Shown piece after piece: positions 1-5,762 of a DNA stretch of 6,711 nt. The stretch spans positions 1-6,711 of the forward strand of contig JADGAW010000121.1 of NCBI GenBank assembly GCA_015231815.1, written 5' to 3'. How positions within the stretch are numbered: the stretch's first letter is position 1; the number at the start of each line of letters is the position of its first letter. Under the pieces are notes generated by a model. It ran no database searches and had not been told where the DNA came from. It worked only from the letters and a program-made list of their open reading frames with translations. Made by a program: the position numbers and the translations under genes. This stretch comes from Nitrospinota bacterium (GTDB lineage Bacteria > Nitrospinota_A > JADGAW01).

Positions 1-297
1 GACGATAAGGTTGCCTGGATTAGCATTGGTGCACTGCGTTTTTCTCCTGAAATTCGAGAAGTTATTTTGAGAAGAAAGGAAGGAATAACCATATTAAAGG
101 AGCCTTTTGTACTTCATGAAGACCGTAAATTTCGCTATCATCATCAGGAAAGAATAAAGCTGTTCAGAACAATTCATGGCTTTCTTCGTCAACATTTTAA
201 AAAAGCAGATATTTATCTCTGTATGGAGAATCGACAAACCTGGGATGAAGTTTTTGGCAGTTTGCCAGACAAGGAGAGTATTCTTTGGAACTCTTAG
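1..297 (+). CDS. Spore photoproduct lyase-like radical SAM protein, C-terminal fragment
   Basis: The reading frame is open from the first base and ends at TAG (295-297), leaving the last 98 residues of a longer protein that starts upstream. The fragment begins DDKVAWISIGALRFSPEIRE, and near its end has IYLCMENRQTWDEVFG (residues 71-86). Both match the C-terminal end of the spore photoproduct lyase family, where an 'xYLCMExxxxWxxVFG' block is typical. The family uses a [4Fe-4S] cluster and S-adenosylmethionine; true SplB repairs the thymine spore photoproduct in DNA, but many relatives occur in non-sporulating bacteria with untested roles. The radical SAM CxxxCxxC site lies in the missing part, so catalytic competence cannot be judged. 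A start at TTG 67 would be internal and should not be used. The family call is fairly secure; the exact reaction is not. Confidence 0.78.
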   Translation, partial: DDKVAWISIGALRFSPEIREVILRRKEGITILKEPFVLHEDRKFRYHHQERIKLFRTIHGFLRQHFKKADIYLCMENRQTWDEVFGSLPDKESILWNS

Positions 298-313
298 GTT
301 AGGTGGAAGAGTT
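289..313. repeat. Small inverted repeat over the stop codon of the radical SAM gene
   Basis: AACTCTT (289-295) is the reverse complement of AAGAGTT (307-313), giving a perfect 7-bp stem with an 11-base loop that straddles the TAG stop. No T-run follows on either strand, so it is not a standard intrinsic terminator. It may still protect the 3' end of the transcript or be chance. Confidence 0.35.
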
Positions 314-368
314 GATGGGTGAATGGGTGAATGGGTGAATGGGTGAATGGGTAGAAGAGTAGATGGGA
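305..368. repeat. Octamer tandem repeat (GAATGGGT x4) with flanking direct repeats
   Basis: Four perfect copies of GAATGGGT run head to tail at 321-328, 329-336, 337-344 and 345-352, preceded by a partial copy, GATGGGT (314-320). The array is bracketed by two imperfect 16-base direct repeats, 305-320 and 353-368, identical at 13 of 16 positions (core GAAGAGT-x-GATGGG). The plus strand has no cytosine from 294 to 383. GGG occurs at 317, 325, 333, 341 and 349 with five-base spacers, the standard pattern for an intramolecular G-quadruplex. The array sits in the spacer between two convergent genes. The 298-446 spacer holds nothing else clear; its right part is pyrimidine-rich. Confidence 0.9.
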
Positions 369-446
369 GATGAGAGAGGAGGTCTTTGCAGCCAACCTTT
401 TACATCTCACTTCTCACTATTTACTTTTAAGTCGCCACTTTTCTCT

Positions 447-1058
447 TCATTTCTTTTTAACAAAATGACCTCTTGGACCCCCAACGTTCTTAAAAGCTGA
501 ATTAAAATCCCGATAGAGGGTTTTGTATTCCTTAATTCGGTGCCACTTTTTAATGTAACCAGGGGGTAGTTCATTGACGATTTCCACTTTGTCCCAGCCT
601 TCATGAATTGGGAAAGCATAGTAGGGTTTTTCTTTAGGCACTCCTCTCACATGAATTACCTGAGGTGTTTGCCACTCGAGTCGGGCAAGGTAAGTTCTGT
701 GCATTCCATCGTTCAGGATTGAAATAACTTTTCCGTCTGCTTCAATAGATTCCTCCACCACTGCGGGCAACAAATCAATTGGCTCTTCTTCTCCCTCAAG
801 CCAGACTGAAAGGTATCCTTCTAATTTAAAGATGTTATAGCCATGCTCTTCGATTGCCCACTTTAAGTCTCTTACCTTATTGAGTTCGTCAGCCAGAACA
901 TATCTTTGGGCGGGAGTTATTGATTCAATGGACATTTGTTCAAGGGAGATAAAAACATCTTTGTAGATACGTTGGTCTGGTTGCTTCATGAGGGTTACTT
1001 CTCTCAGGTGCTTAATAAGCTCGTCCGTGGTGTGATGAGTGATTTTGGTGATTTTCAT
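447..1058 (-). CDS. Uncharacterised protein with a DGMHR (ParB/sulfiredoxin-like) motif
   Basis: This 203-residue soluble protein has no signal peptide or membrane segment, and I do not recognise a named family. The clearest element is ISILNDGMHRTYLARLEW (about residues 112-129). The DG-x-HR pattern, after a short beta strand and before a helix and a further strand (PQVIHVRGV), resembles the phosphate-binding segment of ParB/sulfiredoxin-fold proteins. That fold covers DNA-binding CTPases, nucleases and ATP-using enzymes, so it does not fix a function. The C-terminal third is rich in aromatic and basic residues (YYAFPIHEGW, LPPGYIKKWHRIKEYKTLYRDF, and finally GGPRGHF) and looks like a conserved functional block rather than a tail. 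The ATG at 1058 is favoured because AGGAGAG lies four bases upstream. The gene converges on the radical SAM gene and lies 116 bases downstream of the FliL-like gene on the same strand. It may have its own control, given the inverted repeat before it. Confidence 0.72.
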   Translation of the reverse strand: MKITKITHHTTDELIKHLREVTLMKQPDQRIYKDVFISLEQMSIESITPAQRYVLADELNKVRDLKWAIEEHGYNIFKLEGYLSVWLEGEEEPIDLLPAVVEESIEADGKVISILNDGMHRTYLARLEWQTPQVIHVRGVPKEKPYYAFPIHEGWDKVEIVNELPPGYIKKWHRIKEYKTLYRDFNSAFKNVGGPRGHFVKKK

Positions 1059-1061
1059 TTT

Positions 1062-1068
1062 CTCTCCT
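1062..1068 (-). promoter_or_regulatory. Strong Shine-Dalgarno site of the 203-residue gene
   Basis: Read on the minus strand this is AGGAGAG, followed by AAA and then ATG with one more A between, near-ideal spacing. It fixes the start at 1058. Its first four bases lie in the outer stem of the inverted repeat immediately upstream. Confidence 0.8.
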
Positions 1069-1104
1069 GAAGGTTAAATAATTTTTCATTATTTAACCAC
1101 AGGA
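1065..1104 (-). promoter_or_regulatory. Long inverted repeat able to mask the Shine-Dalgarno site
   Basis: GGTTAAATAAT (1072-1082) is the exact reverse complement of ATTATTTAACC (1088-1098), an 11-bp perfect stem around a 5-base loop. After a short internal mismatch (two bases on one side, one on the other) the arms pair again for five base pairs: TCCTG (1065-1069) with CAGGA (1100-1104). In the minus-strand mRNA the inner side of that outer stem is CAGGA, which overlaps AGGAGAG, the Shine-Dalgarno site. It could be an RNA element controlling translation, or a DNA operator for a dimeric repressor. No T-run follows the stem in the minus direction, so it does not look like a terminator. Confidence 0.6.
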
Positions 1105-1123
1105 AAAAAATATTTTGTAGGAA

Positions 1124-1147
1124 AGTTTAAAATTGCAGGAGTTTAAA
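1124..1147. repeat. Direct repeat of AGTTTAAA, 16-base period
   Basis: AGTTTAAA occurs at 1124-1131 and again at 1140-1147, eight bases apart, in the short spacer between the end of the FliL-like gene and the inverted repeat of the 203-residue gene. Two half-turn-spaced copies could be a regulator site or part of a promoter, but an AT-rich 8-mer can recur by chance. I saw no convincing -35/-10 pair here. Confidence 0.3.
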
Positions 1148-1174
1148 AACTTCAACTCTCCAACTCACATACGT

Positions 1175-2977
1175 TTAATTAATTTTGAATTCTTCATAGT
1201 TGAGGTCGGTAATACTGCCTTTACCGTAAAATTTATCAAGGTATTCAGCGATATGTTCTCTCAGTTTATCTTGAACATAGAGAATATCGTTATAAAAACC
1301 TTGTTGAAAGAAGTCGCTAATTCCCAGACGAATATTTTCCTCAAACTTCAGGAAGTCACTTTGGATGACTTTAAAGATTTCATCGTTTCTCACTTCTACA
1401 ACAAGCTTTACTGAAAGAATACGAGTGTCTTTTTCTGTATAGGCTATGGGCAAAATTGTTCCAATTCTCAGGAAGTAGTCATTTTTTATAATAACCTTTC
1501 CTGATGATGCAAGTTCCTTAGCTTTCTTTGCGGATACGATGTTTTCATCGGCAAAGAGGTCTTCCTCTTCACTTGTGTCTGCCTCATCAGCAAATTCATC
1601 ATCACCTAAATCTTCGTCTCCAAGGTTTTCATCACCAAGATCCTCGTCACCTTCATCCATGCCTTCTTCATTACTTGCGTCGTCTTTATTTTCAGCTACT
1701 TTTTCTTCTACAGTGTCACTTCCCGTAAAGAATGCGTAATAGACTCCTCCACCAACACCACTGAGAAGGACTATTGCTACGGGTATGATGATAATCAAGT
1801 TTGGTTTTCCCTCTTTAAAGAGGAACTTTTTCCCAAGTTCCGGGATGATGCTTAATTTGGAAAGAAGGGGGGGTAGGGCTCCCAACATTCCCATGATTTT
1901 TTCTTTCAGACCTCCACCGGAACTTTTTTTATCTTCTTGTTTAATCTCTCCATAATCAGCAGGTTCATCTGATAGTTCAGTTGCTTCCTCCTCTGCCATT
2001 CTAATAAGGTCTGCTTCATCAGGAACCATATCCGGGTTAAGATCATCCGAATCAGCTAATGACTCAACTTCTTCTTCAACTTCTTCTGGAACGTCCTCCT
2101 CTTCTTCTTTTACAGGTGCTTCTGGCATTTTTTCACCAGGAGCTAACCCATCTGCAGGTATTCCCTGCTCTTCAAAGGCATCACCCCAGAGGTCGTCCAA
2201 GGACTCTTCAATTCCTTCATCAGCAGGGCTCTCATCAGGAAGTTCATCAGGAATTTCTCCTTCAAAAGCTGCTCCTTCATCAATTTCTCCCTGATCAAAC
2301 ATACTATCCAGTTCGTCCTGGCTAATCGTTTCATCTTCTGCTTCCTCGCTGGTTTCCTGTCCTGCTTCGGGTGTATCTTCTGAGTCAAACATGCTATCCA
2401 ATTCATCCTGACTCATTGTTTCGTCAGCACCTGCAGCATCTTCAGCAGGTTTTTCTGTTTCTTCTGCGACTTCTGTGTTTTCTGTGGCTTCCTCTTTTGG
2501 CTCTTCGACAGGTGTTTCTTTAAGGTCGAAGAGATCGTCAAGTTCGTCCTGGCTTACCGTTTCGCTTTCTGTTTCTTCTGTTTGGGAGTCATCTAATTCA
2601 ATTAATTCATTTAGATCACCTTCGTTCACTTTATCTGAACTTTCATTTTCTTTGACGTTCTTTTCTTTTCCATTGTTATCAAAGAGGTCAACATTCATTT
2701 CTTCAGGATTATGTCCATTTGTAAGTAAATCATCTTTCCAAAGGTCTTCAACTTCTTCATCTTCTTTCTCCTGAACTATTTCCTCAACATTTTCTTCTGA
2801 AATTTCGTCAAGGTTTTGGCGAGATGCATTGTCCTCTCCTGTCGTCTCTTCTTTTGTTTTTTCATCCGGAATAAAGCTTGTTGAACAGTTGGGACATTGA
2901 ACCTCTTTTCCCTTCTCTAAGGCTTCACCGTCGGATTCAAACTCAAATTCGTTTTCACAGTTTGGACAATGTAACAT
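1175..2977 (-). CDS. Zinc-ribbon, acidic, single-pass membrane protein with FliL-like C-terminal domain
   Basis: The 600 residues divide clearly. Residues 1-38 form a zinc ribbon (C4-P-N-C7, C28-P-N-C31) of the MJ0042 type. Residues 40-350 are extremely rich in Glu and Asp, surely disordered, with ET-x-SQDELD-x-x-FD at 139-151, 186-198 and 216-228 plus looser DLW/DLF copies near 77-80, 148-150, 260-264 and 472-475. A basic stretch (357-391) precedes one membrane helix (about 393-417), so by the positive-inside rule the N terminus is cytoplasmic. An acidic linker with GDEDL-type pentapeptides (443-461) leads to a domain at about 494-600 that reads like FliL: a strand pair (ILSVKLVVEV), a helix with the FliL-like spacing (FLKFEENIRLGISDFF), a basic helix (VQDKLREHIAEYLDKF) and a final strand (ITDLNYEEFKIN). 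FliL is a periplasmic partner of the flagellar stator, but typical FliL is under 200 residues and lacks the cytoplasmic part. No flagellar genes lie within view. The ATG at 2977 has no clear Shine-Dalgarno but directly precedes the zinc ribbon. Confidence 0.82.
   Translation of the reverse strand: MLHCPNCENEFEFESDGEALEKGKEVQCPNCSTSFIPDEKTKEETTGEDNASRQNLDEISEENVEEIVQEKEDEEVEDLWKDDLLTNGHNPEEMNVDLFDNNGKEKNVKENESSDKVNEGDLNELIELDDSQTEETESETVSQDELDDLFDLKETPVEEPKEEATENTEVAEETEKPAEDAAGADETMSQDELDSMFDSEDTPEAGQETSEEAEDETISQDELDSMFDQGEIDEGAAFEGEIPDELPDESPADEGIEESLDDLWGDAFEEQGIPADGLAPGEKMPEAPVKEEEEDVPEEVEEEVESLADSDDLNPDMVPDEADLIRMAEEEATELSDEPADYGEIKQEDKKSSGGGLKEKIMGMLGALPPLLSKLSIIPELGKKFLFKEGKPNLIIIIPVAIVLLSGVGGGVYYAFFTGSDTVEEKVAENKDDASNEEGMDEGDEDLGDENLGDEDLGDDEFADEADTSEEEDLFADENIVSAKKAKELASSGKVIIKNDYFLRIGTILPIAYTEKDTRILSVKLVVEVRNDEIFKVIQSDFLKFEENIRLGISDFFQQGFYNDILYVQDKLREHIAEYLDKFYGKGSITDLNYEEFKIN
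1592..1651 (-). repeat. Pentapeptide-coding 15-base repeats in the acidic linker
   Basis: Four consecutive five-residue units, GDEDL, GDENL, GDEDL and GDDEF, occupy residues 443-461 of the FliL-like protein, just outside the membrane. They correspond to near-identical 15-base units in the DNA. Such units can gain or lose copies by slippage without changing the reading frame. Confidence 0.75.
2294..2563 (-). repeat. Three in-frame SQDELD motif repeats
   Basis: The segments at 2525-2563, 2384-2422 and 2294-2332 encode ETVSQDELDDLFD, ETMSQDELDSMFD and ETISQDELDSMFD, with starts spaced 47 and then 30 residues apart. Between them lie acidic, poorly conserved stretches. Conservation of the motif against a drifting background suggests a selected short linear motif rather than simple compositional bias. 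Confidence 0.85.
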
Positions 2978-3029
2978 AACAGATTTTTATATTTGTTAAT
3001 GAGTAAAAAATCATAATAGGTGCGTGCGA

Positions 3030-3046
3030 TGCAAATTGTAAGCCAA
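3030..3046 (-). promoter_or_regulatory. Sigma-54 (-24/-12) promoter candidate for the FliL-like gene
   Basis: The minus strand reads TTGGCTTACAATTTGCA. The GG and GC elements are separated by exactly 10 bases, and both core blocks (YTGGC and TTGCW of the RpoN consensus) are complete; only the less constrained ACG after TGGC differs. Transcription would start about a dozen bases past the GC, leaving a leader of about 40 bases before the ATG at 2977. Sigma-54 commonly drives middle or late flagellar genes, which fits the FliL-like domain. A weaker sigma-70 reading, TTACAA (3036-3041) and TATTAT (3013-3018) with 17-base spacing, overlaps it. Confidence 0.55.
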
Positions 3047-3186
3047 AATAAAAAGCAGAGGAATTACCCTGATATTCTTTTGGAATAATATTTCATATCC
3101 TCACAATATCTCTAACTATAACCTTATATATTGATTTGGATTTCAGAAGATGTTGGTGTCTTTAAAAGAACCGATGTTTTGCACTA

Positions 3187-3195
3187 TGTTAAAAT
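3187..3195 (+). promoter_or_regulatory. Extended -10 promoter candidate for pgpH
   Basis: TG-T-TAAAAT (3187-3195) fits the extended -10 form TGnTATAAT, with one mismatch in the hexamer. There is no good -35 box at the expected distance. The transcript would start near 3202, giving a leader of less than 20 bases before ATG 3219. This would agree with the absence of a Shine-Dalgarno site there. Confidence 0.3.
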
Positions 3196-3218
3196 AACGC
3201 CCAAAAAAACTCCTTTCT

Positions 3219-5762
3219 ATGATTAATAAAATCAGTAAGTCGGTCAACATTGTTTTTAATTCTAAAAAGGGTGCGAAACCTGAAATTTTTCATTCAATTT
3301 CACAGTTGAAGTCGAAGAATTATCTTCTTCTCTTTAGTACCCTTGTCTGTTGCGTTACGGTATTTATTTTTCCCTTCTCAATTATAGATTTATCTCAGAA
3401 CACTATTCAAGCAGGAAACATTGCTGAAAAAAGTATAAAAGCCAAAAGAACCTTTCTTTTTGAAGATAAAAATCTAACGGAAGATAAAAGAAAGAGGGTA
3501 GCTCTTTCTGTTCTTCCTGTGTTTGATTTTGAACCCGAACAAAAAGAAAAGGTTAGTTCCCGGGTTATTAAAGCTTTTGAAACCCTTCACAAAGAATATG
3601 AAAAGGTTCTTCCTGACTACAAAGATTTTACCTATTTAAACGATGAAATTGATTTGAGGTTAATTGATCAGGAGGTAAGAAACCAACTTGATGATAAAGA
3701 GAAAAAGTTGTCTTTGTCGAATTTTGAGAAAACAGAAGCCTTTGACTTACTTATAAAGAAGTTTCAGGAGGATTTAGGAGTTGAAATTGACCTGAGATCG
3801 TTAAAAACCCTTAAATGGCATCACTATAACTACAAAATCAAGGAGGTAATTCTTGATGCACTATCCATTATTTATGAAAATGGCGTAACGGTTAAAAATG
3901 GGGATAAACTTTCTGAAATCTACCCTAACGGTATTATTCTAAAAAATCTGGCGACTGAAAAAGAAGAAAAAACTACAGAATTACGAGATTTTTACAGTCA
4001 GAGTAATCTTGGTTCAGAAATTAAGACCTTAATTGATCTTCGTATTGATGATAAGCATAAATGGTTGAAACGTGCGATGGTTAAGGTTATTCAAAAACTT
4101 GTTAAACCTAATATTCTTTATGACAAAGTTGAGACAGAAAAAAGACGTACGAGTGCAACCGCAGACATTAAACCTGTCTTTATCAGTGTTCAGAAGGGAG
4201 AAATGATTGTTCGGGAAGGTGAAGCAATTACTGAAAGTCATATTGACAAAATCAATACCATGAAGGGAACAGAAGAAGAGGGTATATTTTTAAACAATAT
4301 TTTTGGTTCTTTTCTTTTTGCCTTGTTTCTTTGTTTTGGTTTATTTCTTTATTTTGCTAAGTTTCAGCCAGATATTAAAAAAGATTTTCAGCACCTCACT
4401 TTATTTTGTTTAATTTATATTTCTTCATTTTTTCTCTTCAAATGCTCTCTTTTAATAGGTTCGGCATTGTATGGTGCTTATGCTGTTCTCACTCCTAACT
4501 TTTCTGTGTTTCTTGTTCCTTTTGCTGCCTTAACCATCCTGATGTCGATTTTCTTCAGTAAATCATCTGTAATGATGGCAACTTTGACCCTTTCAGCTTA
4601 CAGTTTGGTATATTTTGATGTAAATCCTCTGTTAACTCTTATTATTATTACCTCTGGATTTGTAACCTTTTATCGTGTTCACCAGTTTAGTGAAAAAACC
4701 TCTGTGATAAAACTCGGAACTCTTATTGGGGGAGCTAATGTTGCTGTAATAATCATATACGGAATTCTCAAGCTTAACGAACCCTCAGCGATGTTTTATG
4801 AGTCTTTTGCCGGACTGCTTGCAGGTATTTTTGCTGCGGTCATTGTTTCGGCTGCTGTGCCTGTTATTGAAAGTTACTTTAATACTACATCTGATATAAA
4901 ACTGTTGGAGCTTTCTGATTTTAATCACCCCTTGTTGAGGGAGATGGTTATAAAGGCTCCCGGTACATATCATCATAGTATTATGGTGGGAACTTTGTCG
5001 GAGGAAGCTGCAAAAAAAATTGGGGCAAATCATCTGCTTGCAAGGGTTGGCTCTTATTTTCACGATATTGGAAAGATGTCCAAACCCCATTACTTTATTG
5101 AAAATATGAGAAATGAAAAAAACCGACATGAGAAACTTTCTCCTACAATGTCTGCTTTAATATTACAAGATCATGTTAAAGAAGGGGTTGAGTTAGCCAA
5201 AAAACATAATCTTATTCCTGTTATTCAGGAATTTATTCGAGAGCATCATGGAACGTCCCTTATTCAATATTTTTATAATAAAGCTTTACAAACAACCGAC
5301 AGGGATGCACTTGAAGCAATTAAGGATACAAGCTTTAGTTACGCTGGACCAACTCCCCGAAGCAAGGAAACAGCAATAGTTTCTATGGCAGACTCTTTGG
5401 AAGCTGCCTCAAGAACTCTGGATAAACCCAACCCTTCCAATATCAGGGCATTAGTTGATAAAATTGTTGATGGAAAGAAAGAACATAAACAATTGGATCA
5501 AACACCTTTAACCTTTAACGACCTTAAAGCCATCAAGGAAAGTTTTGTCACAACGTTAACCAATATGTTTCACTCACGAATTGATTACCCGGAAGATGAA
5601 CAAGCCAAACAAAACAAAACAAACAAACAAAATAAATCAAAAGATGAGTCCAAAGTTCAACATCTCGATACGAAGAAAAAATCTGTCGGAAAAGAAAATA
5701 ACAATAAACCTCTCATCATACAAAAAAACAATAGAGAAAATATTAACGCTGCTGCCAAGTAG
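3219..5762 (+). CDS. pgpH: 7TM-HD family cyclic-di-AMP phosphodiesterase PgpH (YqfF)
   Basis: Members of this membrane-bound HD-domain family hydrolyse the second messenger c-di-AMP to pApA. The 847 residues show the family order: one membrane helix (about 34-56), a large extracytoplasmic 7TMR-HDED domain (about 57-355, with VQKGEMIVREGEAIT near 324-338), seven hydrophobic helices between about 356 and 554, and a cytoplasmic HD domain. Metal-site candidates are all present: H586 (in APGTYHHS), H615-D616 (YFHDIGKM), H652 (LQDHV), H676-H677 (REHHGT) and D725 (SMADSLEA). The conserved domain ends near residue 792 (MFHSRIDYPED). The last 55 residues are a low-complexity K/N/Q tail, most of it in DNA shared with ybeY, so this protein is longer than the roughly 710-residue Gram-positive members. 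ATG 3219 has no Shine-Dalgarno; a stop lies in frame at 3195-3197. Pairing with ybeY is typical for the family. No c-di-AMP synthase is visible here. Confidence 0.93.
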   Translation: MINKISKSVNIVFNSKKGAKPEIFHSISQLKSKNYLLLFSTLVCCVTVFIFPFSIIDLSQNTIQAGNIAEKSIKAKRTFLFEDKNLTEDKRKRVALSVLPVFDFEPEQKEKVSSRVIKAFETLHKEYEKVLPDYKDFTYLNDEIDLRLIDQEVRNQLDDKEKKLSLSNFEKTEAFDLLIKKFQEDLGVEIDLRSLKTLKWHHYNYKIKEVILDALSIIYENGVTVKNGDKLSEIYPNGIILKNLATEKEEKTTELRDFYSQSNLGSEIKTLIDLRIDDKHKWLKRAMVKVIQKLVKPNILYDKVETEKRRTSATADIKPVFISVQKGEMIVREGEAITESHIDKINTMKGTEEEGIFLNNIFGSFLFALFLCFGLFLYFAKFQPDIKKDFQHLTLFCLIYISSFFLFKCSLLIGSALYGAYAVLTPNFSVFLVPFAALTILMSIFFSKSSVMMATLTLSAYSLVYFDVNPLLTLIIITSGFVTFYRVHQFSEKTSVIKLGTLIGGANVAVIIIYGILKLNEPSAMFYESFAGLLAGIFAAVIVSAAVPVIESYFNTTSDIKLLELSDFNHPLLREMVIKAPGTYHHSIMVGTLSEEAAKKIGANHLLARVGSYFHDIGKMSKPHYFIENMRNEKNRHEKLSPTMSALILQDHVKEGVELAKKHNLIPVIQEFIREHHGTSLIQYFYNKALQTTDRDALEAIKDTSFSYAGPTPRSKETAIVSMADSLEAASRTLDKPNPSNIRALVDKIVDGKKEHKQLDQTPLTFNDLKAIKESFVTTLTNMFHSRIDYPEDEQAKQNKTNKQNKSKDESKVQHLDTKKKSVGKENNNKPLIIQKNNRENINAAAK
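5605..5632 (+). repeat. Low-complexity A/C tract (AAAC/AAAAC units)
   Basis: This tract contains only A and C and is built from AAAC and AAAAC units. It lies just before the ybeY start, inside the codons for the PgpH tail, and encodes AKQNKTNKQN. It could act as an unstructured A-rich ribosome standby site for ybeY, or as a slippage-prone run. Confidence 0.7.

Noticed and set aside
376..440. GA-rich and CT-rich halves of the 298-446 spacer as a large bidirectional terminator hairpin.
   Set aside because: The arms pair only in short interrupted blocks, such as TGAGA with TCTCA, so no stable stem can be drawn with confidence.
1138..1158. GAGTT/AACTC pairing after the end of the FliL-like gene, considered as its terminator.
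   Set aside because: The stem is only five base pairs with a 10-base loop and is not followed by a clear U-run at the right distance.
1528..2774. Long plus-strand open frames rich in Ser, Leu and His opposite the FliL-like gene.
   Set aside because: They are antisense shadows of the acidic GAA/GAT-rich coding strand; the minus frame has a zinc ribbon, a membrane helix and a structured domain.
3013..3041. Sigma-70-like promoter TTACAA/TATTAT (17-base spacing) on the minus strand.
   Set aside because: The -35 box matches only half of the consensus, and it overlaps a better sigma-54 match; it is kept only as an alternative.
3150..3197. A 15-codon reading frame (ATG to TAA) just upstream of pgpH and in the same frame, resembling a leader peptide.
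   Set aside because: It has no Shine-Dalgarno at a usable distance, no run of regulatory codons and no attenuator hairpin after it; the candidate promoter for pgpH lies inside it.
5581..5643. Longer YbeY starting at TTG 5581 or ATG 5596.
   Set aside because: The added residues are low-complexity K/N/Q encoded by the A/C tract, have no counterpart in the family, and make the protein longer than usual.
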